The notes under the pieces are model-generated. The model did not search any database, had not been told where the DNA came from, and worked only from the letters and a program-made list of their open reading frames with translations. Position numbers and translations under genes: made by a program. A stretch of DNA of 64,000 bases from Gordionus sp. m RMFG-2023 (Eukaryota; Nematomorpha; Gordioida; Chordodea; Parachordodidae). Position 1 is the first letter of the stretch. Each line of letters opens with the position of its first letter. The DNA lies in assembly GCF_954871325.1 (NCBI RefSeq), contig NC_088777.1, positions 46,043,366-46,107,365 of the forward strand, in the 5' to 3' direction. Positions 51,301 to 61,207 of the stretch are shown piece by piece.

Positions 51301-54300
51301 ACGTTTTTCAATATTTGCGATCGTAATATTTTTGCAATTTTCTCTATCAAAATCGAAACTTTTTTTATAAATTGTTTAATTATTTTATGATTTTTGTTGG
51401 TTTAAAAATTGCATGTTTTTATAAGAAAAGAAAAAGAAAAATTCGTTATTGGCTTGGCATTTTAAATTAAATTAATAATATGCATTTTAATTTCGGTTAA
51501 TAACTTGATTACATGTTTTTATCCGGTTTGACATGTCTAGCAATATCTTTTTAAAAACATAAAAATTGATTTGTTTTTTAGTTATTAAAGTTTTCTCTTT
51601 TTTTTGCGATTAAAAGAATAATCTTAAAAAAAAAAATTTCTTTATTCAAAGATACAAGGTAAAAAATATAATATATTTGTAAAAAAAAATATTTTATAAA
51701 ATTTAAAAATCTGATTTTTGATAGAAATCTTATGCTATGATTAACAAAATAGGCTAAATGAAACCTTGACAATAAGTTTATTGCTTTGAGGATTATTCTA
51801 ACTATTCCAATTACCATTGCATCAACTGAACTCTCAAAGCTCAAACTAATTAAGAATTACTTAAAATCCTGCATAACACAAGACCACCTCGTAACCTATC
51901 ACTAATTTCAATCGAGAAAGATTGCATCGTCGTTAAATCGCACTAACATAATATCCTCTTTTGCAAATAAAAAGGCGGGGGATAAATGTTAAAACTAATA
52001 TTTTTTCAAGATTGTATACTCGGTATATGTCGTTAATTATTACTTTATATGCGTTACTCATGTTTATAATTAAAATTCAATAAATTTTACCTTATTACAT
52101 GCTTTTAGTTCTTATAACGAAAAAAAATTTTCAAATTAGATTAATTAAATTGTGATTTGTAAAATGGCCGCTAAAATGCGTTACACATGTTTATGATTAA
52201 AATTCAATAAATTTTACCTTATTACATGCTTTTAGTCCTTATAAGAATACGAAAAAAAAATTTCAAATAAGCTTAATTAAATTGTAGTTTGTAAAATGGC
52301 CGCCAAATTAGTTTTTGCCTCGGACCACCAAGTCTTAACACAGCACTGTGCGAAATCATTAGTTATCAATGTATTGTTAATATTTTAAAGTGGGTATGTG
52401 ATAATTACAATCTAATTCGAAAAGAGATTAATCATGCGTTTGTTAATAAAAATCAATATAAGTGTTTTTTTTTCATGGGATATAAATTTTGGTCAAAATA
52501 TATGTGGAATATAGGGGAAAATGCATTTATTCAAGTAAGACATGGGTAGTAACAAAATATTTTAGTAAAGGTTATGGGGTTAAATCATTAACAATTTTGA
52601 AAATTAACTATAGAAAACTTTGCTCACAATTAAAAGTAGGGGTGTACCGATACCACTTTTCAAAGGGCGATCCGATCCGATATTCCCGATATTAAATTGA
52701 TATCGGCCGATCCGATATCATATCTAATTTTGTCTGAAATGATATAAATGGTTTAAATTTTTAATATACATTTTATATATCTATAATTTAACATATTCAA
52801 ATCAATTACAATTCTAAAAGTATATAAAATATTTTTATTGATAAATCGCTTATTTATATAATAAGTAATAACATAATCTATTTATAATATGTAATAAACA
52901 AATATATTTTGCAATTTGAAATAAATATTATTAAATTAATATTTAAAAGAAATTTCCAATTTATCAGACTGCATCGATAGGGACCGCCATTTTTATCGGA
53001 TCGGAAATTTTTTAATATTGGCTGATAACAGATATATTAAAATGGTCAAAATATCGGCCTGATCCGATCCAATAAAAAAATATCGGTACATCCCTAATTA
53101 AAAGTAAGATGAGTTTAGTGGCAGACTTGCCTCCTGACACTGGTTTATCCCATATATGTTCAAGTTGTATCAAAAACAAAATTTTAACTCATTAACTATT
53201 ATGTTACCTGAGATAATTGGGATTAAAGGTACAAAAATCAGATTTACATTTTAATGATGTTAAATAATTCATTTCAAATTAAAAACTAGATTATAATGTT
53301 GAATTTGATTTTTTCAAAAAAATCATAACTTTTGACAACCCTATTATATTCCTATTTAATTTAATTATTTTACGGTCTCAATACTATAGAAACTATTTGC
53401 AAGTTATATATTTAAATACTTTTATTCAACAATATGGAAAAAATTTTAGTTATATTTTAAAATTGTATACATTAAATACATAATTTAACACATGTATTTT
53501 TAACAGAATATTACATGTAATTTAATGGCAATAGTTTGTCAATTTTAAAAAGTATTTTAGAGCTGTTAGTCTATTTATTCATTCAAAAAATATAAAAAGT
53601 TACTCAATATAATTAGATCCTGAAACAATCACAATTGTTTGGAGACAAACTGGAATCAGACTATAAATGCTTGGACTCTGATTAATACTAAACTTTAAAA
53701 TAGAAATATAATAAATTTTAAATAGCTTTTGAAAATAAAAATAATCTATTCTTTTATATATTTTTTTAAATAAAGGCATGAAATTAAATAATTATCTAAA
53801 ATTTTGTTAAAAAACAAATATATAAAATTACATGAAAGAGTTTTGAAATTGTGTGATCAACATTATACAAAACAAATTCTTGATCAGTTGCCAGACATAA
53901 ATAAGAATTTAAACTTATTGATGTTTTATGGATTCCATTAAAAGGTACACTAAAAACTATCAATTGTTCTTTAATAACCACTATCGAGTCTAAATTAAAA
54001 ATATAAATTTAATTATATCATAATATTATTACCTTTAAGAATTATATACAAGTTAAAAATATTTTGTCTAATTATCCAAAATCTATAAAATATATACCTC
54101 ATAATATATATATTACTTTGCAGCCAATGATAAAATATTTAATATATTTTTCTTTAAATCAATTTTCTTTTTAAAACTATATTTATCCTTTTTTATCCAT
54201 TCAACCAAATTCCCATTCTGTATAAATATTAAGGAAGAATATTTAAAATATATTTTATTATTACATTATCTCCACTATATAATAAATCCTTAAAACAAAA

Positions 54301-54661
54301 TATTGAGGTAATAATTGAATTATGTTCTTTTAATTTATATATCAATATCTCATTATTAAACAAGTAAATCACAATAATTTCTCCATTGTCCCATCCTGTT
54401 ATTATAGAATCGTCATTAAACCATTTTGTTATAGTTAAATTTTCTGAAGAATTAAGCTCTTTATTTTGTAATAATGATCTCTGTTCAATATAATATATAT
54501 CAAAATCAATTATAATTTACATTATCAGTGTAAATTGAGATATAAAATTTCTCATTTATTGAATATATAACTAAAAAATATTTAGCAGTAAAACTCCAAG
54601 CTACAGCATGACAAATTCTCTCAGGTGGTAATTTAATAACATTACCTGTATATAAAAACAT
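30382..54661 (-). CDS. IFT140: intraflagellar transport protein IFT140 (IFT-A core), 23 exons reconstructed
   Basis: IFT140 is a core subunit of IFT complex A, which drives retrograde transport in cilia and delivers membrane cargo. Exons, 5' to 3': 54521-54661, 54265-54480, 54117-54217, 54033-54082, 53832-53989, [gap], 50586-50719, 49993-50097, 49693-49906, 48563-48770, 46180-46423, 45818-45936, 44487-44619, 43159-43442, 42767-42983, 41948-42661, 41456-41599, 40806-40934, 40225-40407, 39730-39957, 38762-38977, 37725-37903, 31030-31195, 30382-30489 (stop TAA). Every junction uses GT-AG and codon phase agrees across all joins except the unresolved gap. The parts found give about 1463 residues, close to the 1462 of human IFT140. 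Diagnostic matches are SGD--G-L-W, NEWVAQYLESQG, KSGD and IYIMAANYLQ. The start aligns with the human N-terminus and has an in-frame stop just upstream. A 20-25-residue piece between 50720 and 53831 is missing; 53604-53677 is a weak candidate. No break is seen in the exons, so the gene looks functional. Confidence 0.93.
30575..30815 (+). repeat. dispersed intronic repeat, copy 1 (IFT140 intron)
   Basis: Aligns with 37420-37650: both have AAAAATCATTTT near the left, then a CAGTT-AATGTTAAA-like word, TGATTTTCCAACTGATT and a TTTTATTTTTAA run ending near a GC-rich GGGCC or CAGCC word. Divergence is high. Its type is unknown. Confidence 0.45.
31635..31881 (+). repeat. CCCGGG-rich repeat with AGACCTGCAG terminal inverted repeats (probable MITE)
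   Basis: The left end reads TAGACCTGCAGGCTTGGCCC and the right end CTGCAGGTCTG, an inverted 10-bp match. Between them, CCCGGGTA/GGGCCGGGCC words alternate with AT-rich spacers. The flanking 8 bp do not match, so the insertion is old. Inverted and partial relatives lie at 57085-57250, 25680-25800 and 61130-61205. It lies in the largest IFT140 intron. The hAT superfamily is plausible from the termini only. Confidence 0.65.
32593..35661 (-). mobile_element. non-LTR retrotransposon (LINE) with restriction-like endonuclease, 5'-inverted copy
   Basis: The 3' half is on the minus strand (about 34440 to 32593) and the 5' half on the plus strand (34729 to about 35661). The minus half has reverse transcriptase motifs KIDFSNAYNT, GIQQGDPLCSLFF and YIDDG, then a CCHC knuckle (C-x2-C-x9-H-x3-C) and an endonuclease with RPDG, WD and KIAKY, as in R2/NeSL-type LINEs. 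The plus half starts with a Cys-His finger (C7, C10, H25, C32) and runs to PNNDIRP, just before the point where the minus half begins. Frameshifts at about 34300 and 33560 break the minus half. It sits in the IFT140 intron 31196-37724, so its host effect is probably small. No poly(A) tail is visible. Confidence 0.88.
34441..34728 (+). other. probable LINE 5' untranslated region at the inversion junction
   Basis: Between the two divergent coding halves lie 288 bp that are GC-richer than surrounding introns and have no long frame. If the element is a 5'-inverted insertion, this is its own leader preceding the ATG at 34729. No internal promoter motif can be pointed out. Confidence 0.4.
35662..36585. 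other. intronic AT-rich DNA with an 18-G homopolymer
   Basis: Nothing codes here. An uninterrupted run of 18 G lies at 35742-35759 and a run of about 10 G at 36178-36187. The end of the plus-strand LINE half fades at 35661 into AT-rich sequence. Confidence 0.6.
36586..37140 (+). mobile_element. LINE endonuclease-domain remnant, related to the 32593 copy
   Basis: Translation of the plus strand in shifting frames gives a CCHC knuckle (ICVDCG...HPLH), LEPVGLSNGN matching LEPSGLFRSDGKRPDG of the neighbouring copy, then LGKEAFNFIKAIG and FYLRQQIS, matching FGKYALSFFKELG and FFLRQRLS. At least two frame changes and a stop interrupt it. It contains only the C-terminal domain, as expected of a 5'-truncated LINE, and is clearly older than its neighbour. 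Confidence 0.8.
37420..37650 (+). repeat. dispersed intronic repeat, copy 2 (IFT140 intron)
   Basis: Partner of the copy at 30575-30815, in the same orientation; includes a run of about 10 C at 37488-37497. It lies just downstream (in gene orientation) of the exon at 37725-37903. Confidence 0.45.
38400..38540 (+). mobile_element. possible pogo/Tigger-like MITE end
   Basis: The word TTATATCGAGGTTCTACTGTA at 38517-38537 is the reverse complement of a CAGTAGAACCTCG-type terminus common in pogo-like elements. No matching left end was found, so this is a truncated copy or a coincidence. Confidence 0.3.
39340..39700 (+). mobile_element. third LINE endonuclease remnant (IFT140 intron 38978-39729)
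   Basis: The plus strand reads LSHLSVYCGLTANHQHI, then IEKKQKLQKLNIYVDF, then LGLFNSESLRLVKI and LKEGLYLRRKISL. These follow the order of the endonuclease tail of the 32593 copy (EKKETLKIAKY, then FGKYALSFF, then EGFFLRQRLSI). Stops interrupt it. The match is by pattern rather than identity, so it probably belongs to a related subfamily. Confidence 0.6.
41090..41215. repeat. polypyrimidine tract, CTTTC/TTTC words
   Basis: About 125 bp of nearly pure pyrimidine on the plus strand with recurrent TTCTTTCCTTTC and TTAACTTTC words, in the IFT140 intron 40935-41455. It looks like a decayed microsatellite. Confidence 0.7.
43703..43889. mobile_element. foldback/MITE, family 3 (IFT140 intron)
   Basis: The left arm CACGATTCAACAACTGAGCG plus GATTTTTAAAAAAATCT is matched by the reverse complement of the right arm, which reads CGCGATTTAACAGCTGATCG from its own end. 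Arms are about 50 bp with 80-85% match by eye. The centre is plain AT-rich. The family is unknown. Confidence 0.65.
44064..44312. mobile_element. foldback/MITE, family 1, copy C (IFT140 intron)
   Basis: Shares the family-1 core: TTTTACCGGAGATGTATTCC on the left, GATTACCTATCC and AATTCCAGACAATTT inside, and GGAATGCATTTCCCGTAAAA on the right. It lacks the outer GGCAATGTGTTATT ends of the copies at 3835 and 4215. It lies in the same 1-kb IFT140 intron as the family-3 element, about 175 bp apart. Confidence 0.75.
46712..46829. repeat. perfect 59-bp tandem duplication
   Basis: Two abutting 59-bp units (46712-46770 and 46771-46829) appear identical, each starting ATCAAAAATTTGTTTAGGAT and ending CCGATCCAAAGCAT. 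Identity points to a recent event. It lies in the IFT140 intron 46424-48562. Confidence 0.93.
47015..47510. repeat. GGACCGG-rich repeat with inverted edges
   Basis: CGCGATCCGGACTGGTC near the left (about 47058-47075) and GACCGGATCGCG near the right (about 47492-47503) are inverted relatives; more CCGGTC/GACCGG words lie between the edges. A decayed transposon is likely, but no duplication is visible. Confidence 0.5.
50965..51060. repeat. palindromic ATTCG/CGAAT repeat, short copy
   Basis: TTATTCGTACGAATAA, ATCGAATACGAATAA and TTATTCGATTCG recall the repeat at 24720-24995. Located in the IFT140 intron 50720-53831. Confidence 0.5.
52051..52308. repeat. 127-bp tandem duplication
   Basis: Two consecutive copies (52051-52177 and 52178-52308) start GCGTTAC-CATGTTTAT and end with GTAAAATGGCCGC. 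They differ at roughly ten positions, including a small insertion, so the duplication is older than the 59-bp one at 46712. Confidence 0.88.
52637..53096. mobile_element. hAT-type MITE, family 4, with exact 8-bp target-site duplication (IFT140 intron)
   Basis: The 460-bp element begins TAGGGGTGTACCGATA and ends TATCGGTACATCCCTA, nearly perfect inverted repeats. It is flanked by ATTAAAAG at 52629-52636 and 53097-53104. Sub-terminal GATCCGATCC/GGATCGG words recur in both orientations. No transposase frame is present. The intact duplication suggests a younger insertion than the surrounding repeats. Confidence 0.93.
53832..54661 (-). other. IFT140: IFT140 exons 1-5: first WD40 propeller, tiny introns
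   Basis: These 222 codons cover the N-terminal part of the first beta-propeller. Exon 2 has TGWDNGEIIVI and exon 2-3 SGDNNGNLVEW, matching the human GWETGEV and SGD-LGVLLLW blades. Exon 5 holds LATDQEFVLYNVDHT, matching the later VGEAALRFWDIE blade. The four introns are 40, 47, 34 and 43 bp. The part is shorter than the human one: the segment holding NWKK between blades is not recognisable, so this half of the domain is diverged. Confidence 0.82.
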
Positions 54662-54715
54662 TTTAGCCCAATCATAAATTTGATTTTGTTATATTAACAA
54701 GATTGATGCGTCTAG

Positions 54716-54922
54716 ATGACAGGGACTCTATTTTTATACTGTGCTCTTCGAATAAAATATAAAATTTTTGACATAGTGAATAGAGATTATCTAATCAATA
54801 AAAATTCTGATTTTGAATTAAATTTTAGAAATATTAAGTTATACATGAAAGATGGTTGTAATATTTTTTTAATTTGTATTGTTTTTCCTCAATATTCCTA
54901 TCCTACTTTGCATATTTTCTGA
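54716..54922 (+). CDS. unidentified frame, head-to-head with IFT140
   Basis: A 68-codon frame starts 55 bp from the IFT140 ATG on the opposite strand; a second overlapping frame (54874-55116, 80 codons) follows in another phase. Residues are hydrophobic and lysine/asparagine-rich. No family is recognised and no splice joining the two is convincing. The position hints at a divergent gene pair with a shared promoter, but chance frames are equally possible. Confidence 0.25.
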   Translation: MTGTLFLYCALRIKYKIFDIVNRDYLINKNSDFELNFRNIKLYMKDGCNIFLICIVFPQYSYPTLHIF

Positions 54923-55116
54923 GCCCAAAATTCTTCCAAAGAATTACTCTAGATTACAAAAATATAAATTTTTTAATTATTAAATTACTGACATTTTTGT
55001 ATAAATTTCTTGAGTCAAGCTCCGGATCTAACTATGGACCAGATTTCCCCAAAATCGTCAAAAAATACTTCAATACTGTGAATATTATAATGAAATATTG
55101 CGTTATTTGTAATTGA

Positions 55117-57084
55117 GTAATACAATATTGCTTTTGAAAGGATAGTCCACGTATATTTCAAAATGTATTTAGAAGGTATTTATGATAATAACATTACTAT
55201 TTATTTCTACATTATTTATGATTCCGCGCTTAATGAGGGTAGGGAATGGTGGGTGCGCGGGTTAGGTGCAGTTTCCTACCAATTTTTTTTGGAAGGGGGA
55301 TAGGGGGCAGACATTTGAGAGTAAAGGCTTGGTGGGATAAATTTTTTGGAGGTTATCTCTAAATTTTTAAATAGGACAAAATATATTGATATAAAAAATT
55401 TTTTAATACTTCTATATACCTCTTATAATAAATGATATTGCCAAAAATCAATCAATCTATATATTGCATATACAATTATAGTGATTATTTTTCAATTAAA
55501 ACTAATTTATAGATATTTTTCTATTTTCTTTTATAATGTAATTTAAGAGGACAATACATTACATCAGCAATCATGCTAAACAAATATTCTATAATAATAA
55601 ATTCACTGTAAATGAGAGGGTTTTAATTTAATTCATTCATGTTCTATAAAACATTTCTTTTACATTCACAATTTTTTATAGTATAGTATTGATAATTTAA
55701 TCTTTACTTTTAAAAACATAAGATGGTTGTGTATATATCGCCTTTGAAGTCGCCCAAAATTTTTAAGAGGGGGGGGCGGCTAATAGGTTTTTAAGGGGGG
55801 TCATGCTTCTAGTAATGTGGGCGCTGATCTTCCGTCAAAATTTGATTAACTTTACTTATAAAATGTTTTCTATTTTTATGTTAAACCCGAATAAAAAAGT
55901 GGCTAGCTTTTTTTACCCATCTCTCATATATGAATGAAATTTTGATAAATACATTACATATCCTAATAGTGATCTCAAAGTATTTATTCTATAATTCAAT
56001 CCTGATACTGTTAAGTAAATTCTCTTGAAGAAAATTTAAAATAATTTGAATTATTTCATTCATGGAAACGTGAAATCATTTCAATAGTTAGCTATATATT
56101 TATCTTGAGAAAATCTTTAATCATATTAAGGGAAAATCATTAAGGTAATGGCGTACCCAATAAATTTTAATAGACGGTGCAAAAATTTTAAAATTGGAGA
56201 AATTAAAATAAATTAAAATGAACGATATGGGAAATAAAATGCTCTGATTTCGATAATTTTATAAAAATCTCAGTAGTGAAATTTTTACATTATTAATAAT
56301 AGATGACTTATTTTTGTTAGCACTTTTGTGATTTACCGACTATTTTTTATTATTTGGAGTATAACTAAGTAAAAAGAGATACGTTAATCATCAATATACT
56401 ATAAATATTTTAAAATTTTTTAATAAATAGAAGTTGTAAGTTTATAAAAAGGGGTATATTTTTTTAAAAACAAAATGTCTTTTATTTTTTGTAAATTAAC
56501 CTATTTTTAAATTTTTATATATTTGAAAATTATAATGACGTTAAAAATCTCGATTTCACCAATTTAAAAAAAATAATAGCTATACATATCAAATTTGACA
56601 AGATTTTTTTCTTAGAAATATTTTTTGGTTGATTAGAAATTTTGAACAACACTAATCTCTTTGATCAATCAAATGAACTGTGTAAATTAGGATCCTGGTT
56701 AAACAAAAAATCTACAAATGATTGATTTTTTCATAATACATTTTGCATTTCATATTATATGGTTTTTAGACGAAGAAAAATGTATCTATAATTTGATAAA
56801 AAATAAAAAAGTTTTGTAATATTGAACTTAATACTATAAAAGAATTCTTATAATTCTAATAACTAACCAATATGGCATGCATTGCTTGCAAACGTGAATG
56901 GAGGGACGGGGAGGGGGGGGTACGATTTTCAAAAAATTTATTATTGAAAAATATGATATTTGCCTCTAATACTCTTAAATCAGCTAAAGTATAAAAAATT
57001 TATTAAGCCTTGATGCAAGAGTATATTTTTTCAAGACAGAGCTGTCCTTTACGTTTAAACCTCGATTAGATTTTTTTTAAATGT
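55117..57084. other. AT-rich DNA, no gene seen
   Basis: Several G-rich patches with G runs (about 55225-55345, 55765-55805, 56895-56925) interrupt the AT-rich sequence. No coding frame, RNA gene or terminal repeat was recognised. Confidence 0.45.
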
Positions 57085-57250
57085 ATTATATTTATTTTTA
57101 ATTTTTATAGCTAATAATGGCGATTTAAAATATTTGGTTTTAAAATATATGGCCCAGCCCGGGTATTTTTTTTAAAAATTTATACCCGGCACTTGTTTAT
57201 TAAAAAATTACTGGCCGGACCAAACTATTGGCCAGACCTGAAGGTCTCGA
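57085..57250 (-). repeat. CCCGGG-rich repeat, inverted partial copy
   Basis: On the minus strand this reads AGACCTTCAGGTCTGGCC, ATACCCGGGCTGGGCC and CGCCATTATTAGCTATAAAA, in the same order as 31636-31800. The other end of the family (31800-31881) is missing. Confidence 0.7.
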
Positions 57251-59224
57251 ACTTGGATTTTACCCGAATCTATAGTTATTATAAAAGAATTGATTATCTA
57301 ATCTAGATTTATAGAAAAGGAATAAAATGTTATTGTGATGAATTAATACCAAGAACGCTCCTATCTCCGAATGGCAGATAAATTAGAAAAACAAAATGGC
57401 ATAAAACTTTTCCAAAATTTCCCCATAATTTTTGAAACCCATATTTAACTTATAGTTGTAATTTTCTTTAACTCCCTTCACATCCAACAATGCAAAATCG
57501 TATACCACTGGAGTAGTAAGTTTTAAAGAAAAAAATTTTTTTTCTCATAAATCTGAAGTCATTATACAATTGTTTTAAGCATAAAAATAATTTTTGAAAT
57601 TTAGTCAAATTAAAATAACTATTTAATTTCTAAATATTACATCAAATGAAATACTTTTGATTACTTTATTTTTATGTGTAAAAGAATATCGGGTGATATA
57701 AAGATAAATTAATAAGCGATATTTGTTATAATAATATGCTTCACCAACATTTGGAGAATAGGGAAATTTTGGGAAAGCATTGTGAAATATAATTTATTGA
57801 ATTATCAACGGTCATTAGAATATTTGTCCTCGTTATAATAAGACACAAATAAAGTTTATTATAATCTGGATAAACTCTATATGAGTGGTAACTTCTGCTA
57901 GATCTTAACATAATTGCAAAATAATAGACAGAATTAAGAATGTACTGTCTTATGAATTTATCTTAGATAACATTTAGAATAAAAAACAATTAACATTAAT
58001 TTATAAAATAATAGGTATATCTTTGATTGAAAATAAAAAAACATAAAAGAACTTGAAAAAAAATAATTATTGTTCCTTATAATTATATTTAAATTTATAT
58101 CTAAACCTGTCTAATTTGGGCTTTTTATAGATTAGACAACTCTCTAAATTGTCCAAAATTTAGAGTCTTAATCAAATTATTAGTTACAAATGACATGCGC
58201 TTATTTTGTCTGTCAAATAAATTAATGTCTATAATTTATTTTACATATAATATTTTATATCATTTCAATACATTCCTATATTATAAAATTGACATTTTAT
58301 TTATTAATTTATAATGTTTTACTCTAAACCAATTTATTTTAATCATCAGGAATCTTTAATAATTAATACACTTTGATATTATAATATATAATGTCTACAT
58401 CTATAAAGTTATTACTTAAGATACTATGTAGAACATAAAGTTGTTACCTAATAATAAATACTATGTACAATGAACAAATATTTTGTGTTATAATATATTA
58501 ACTTGCCATAGCTTACAGTATTTTTACTTTCATTATTTATATTTTTTTACAATATGATATATGCATAATAAATGGAAAAATGTGAGAATTTGAATGCAAC
58601 TTTAGGGTAACAGATCTCAAGAATATAAAATGATATTAAAAGGTTCGAAGACAGGAGATAAAGGGGCCGAAGGCTCGTAAAAGGGAGATTATGGGGGCGA
58701 ATCACCCTATAAAAATTGTTTGGTTGAATCCCCTGAGATGATGAGGGTAGTGATACCACTGGATATAAATACCGTTTTCTACTTTTTTTTTCGTTTGTGT
58801 TTATATATGATTAAAATTGTTTAGTTTAACAAAAATTATATTATTTCCAATGGCATACGTGTTCGTTCATAGGCAGTAAATTTTTATAAGAGAAAATTAA
58901 TAATTTATTAAACGATAACTAATTTGAAACAAATATATATTATAAGGATAAGGTCAACTATAATAAAATAAAGCTATTATGGTTCTTAAACTTGTAATTA
59001 TATTTGTCACATATTATTTTTTTGGTTTCAAACTAACCCCTTTTTCCTTTTATTTCCTCCTCTCATCAGGTAATTTTTATATCCGTAAAAAAAAAATTAT
59101 GAATAATATTTTTGAGAATGAGTTTTAAGACAATCAAAATACTAGTTCAAATGAAAAATAAATTTTTAAATTTCAATTATATATGATATTTCAAATTGTA
59201 CTGACAATACCTGAAACATTTTTC
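57251..59224. other. AT-rich DNA, no gene seen
   Basis: Only a GC-richer patch at about 58600-58760 (GGGGCCGAAGGCTCG and neighbours) stands out; it has the look of a decayed repeat. Nothing coding is supported. Confidence 0.4.
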
Positions 59225-59745
59225 AACGAGATGTATTATCGCAGATGTATTACCGCGAATGTATTATTGCGAAAAGATATTTTAGCGAATGCATTACTGC
59301 AAATATATTACCGAGAAAACATTATCGAGAATCCATTGGATCAAATGAATTTCCGCGATCACATTATTAGGATATATTACAATGAATGTATTAGCGCAAA
59401 TGCATTAAATAAAATATATTAGCGAAGACATTACTACAAATATATTTTTGCACATACATTATAGGGAATATATTGGCACAAATACTTTAGCGCAAAAGTA
59501 TTACCACTCATTCCCAATTAGCACTATATAATAATACCCGAATACAGCAAAATTTATACCGGGAATTCATTCTTGCAAATACATTACTTCGATTGTATTA
59601 CTGCAAATACATTATCGCTAATTTATTATCGCGAATGCATTATAGAGAATGTATTACAGATGAATGCATTATCGTGAATATATTTTTGGGAATATATTAT
59701 AGTGAGTGTATTATTGCCAAAGCATTTTATAATGCAATAGTGATT
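59225..59745 (+). repeat. array of a degenerate 14-bp repeat (GCGAATGTATTACC)
   Basis: Roughly thirty imperfect copies of a 14-bp word close to GCGAATGTATTACC follow one another, with a poorer stretch at about 59490-59560. Because 14 is not a multiple of 3, the repeat yields periodic but meaningless peptides in all frames. The reverse complement of the same word forms a second array at 62985-63200. Confidence 0.85.
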
Positions 59746-61129
59746 TTTAATAAATTTATTAATATTTCACAAATCGTTGCCTGAGAATTAAATGTATTAC
59801 ATCTCCACCTTTTGCAATTTTGCAGGAGAGCAATTTAAAAAAATTAGGTATCTATTATTTTTATATGAGCATAATCTTAAATTGTCTATAATTTAATTTA
59901 TTTAAAAATTATCGGATTTTTTTTATGTAAATAGAATAGTATACAAAAATAATGATTTATGAATAAGTCATTTTTGACAAAGAGGAATAGGACGAAATAA
60001 TACTATTAATAAGTATTAAAATTCCATTGCTTTATATTTTATTTATACTTTATAATAAGGAGTACATCATCAATTATATATTTATTTTTTTTAATTTCGG
60101 AAAGAATAATTTTGTCAATGTTTTTTTACACCTAAAATCAGGATATAATTAAATAAAATTTCTATTCATTTTGTTAATAATTTTAAATTGTAATAAATAA
60201 AATCTCATTTCATCAACAAGGCTATGCTTACAGTTAATCATTTATTAAGATAAATTTTTCAAAAATATTATTGTATATAATAATTTATATTTGTTAATAT
60301 TTATTCCTATCTCATATAATTACATTTATTTATCACATTCATCTACTAAGTTATTTTATCAATTAATTTCGATTTCAAGTTTTCCGGCGTGATATTTACT
60401 TACTATTTACAAATTTTTAGTGGCGTAATATTTATCTACCATGTTAAAATTTCTAGTCGAATAATAATTATTTCTGAAACTCCTTGTCCAACAGGGAGAA
60501 AGAAATTGCAAGCTTGTCCAAAGAGATAGAGTTTTCGCCATCAAGCAGTAACACCTTTTATGGAGATAGAAGAGCTGATTATTTGCTATAACTGAAATAT
60601 CACAAGGGTCTGAAAGAAATATTTCCTCAGAAGCAAGAAAATTATTGGATTCAATGCTTATTACAAATTATTTTCCTCATTAGAATGTATTATTTAATTA
60701 TGCAACTATATGTAATACTTTTCAAAAACATGACATTGACTTGATTAATAAGATGAGAATAGGGGAGAGCATTTTATTAGAACTCAAGGAAATTAGAGCT
60801 AATGTTGATATAGAATTTCATATTTTATATGTTATTGTTGAGTTAAAAGCAGAGCTATACGTGTTTAATATTTATTTATCGTTAAAAAATTAATATAGGA
60901 TCAGTAGAAGAGTATTATAAAACAAATGTCCCCTCTCTTAAATATATTTATAACCCAAATATATGAATGGTTTTTAATTCATCATGCAGCACTTACCAAT
61001 CTGCAGATATTACTTCCACAATAGCCTTACCAACCTTTTTCAGATGGTGATAGAAAAAAAAATTTGTTAGATTTTTATCATGAAGATGTTTAAGTATCTT
61101 ATGATGCTTTAATGTTTTTAAAAAAAATT
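59746..61129. other. interior between the inverted 14-bp arrays, left part
   Basis: AT-rich. A stretch at about 60480-60890 has longer interrupted open frames on the plus strand (for example LINKMRIGESILLELKEIRA), but no recognised domain. Confidence 0.35.
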
Positions 61130-61205
61130 TCAGTTTTCAGGCCCTGCCCGGGTGTTTTTATAAAAAAAATTAGGGCCCTGTCCGGGTATATTTAAAAAAT
61201 TTAAA
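61130..61205 (+). repeat. CCCGGG-rich repeat, short fragment
   Basis: GGCCCTGCCCGGGTGTTTTT and GGGCCCTGTCCGGGTATATT are adjacent copies of the core word seen at 31635-31881. Only about 70 bp remain. Confidence 0.5.
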
Positions 61206-61207
61206 AT

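Noticed and set aside
58547-58759. 70-codon minus-strand frame
   Set aside because: Crosses a GC-richer decayed repeat patch; no motif recognised.
59183-59784. Frames at 59183-59422 and 59593-59784 with repeated YY-CI-AN peptides
   Set aside because: The periodicity comes from a 14-bp DNA repeat that changes frame each unit, so the peptide repeats are a by-product.
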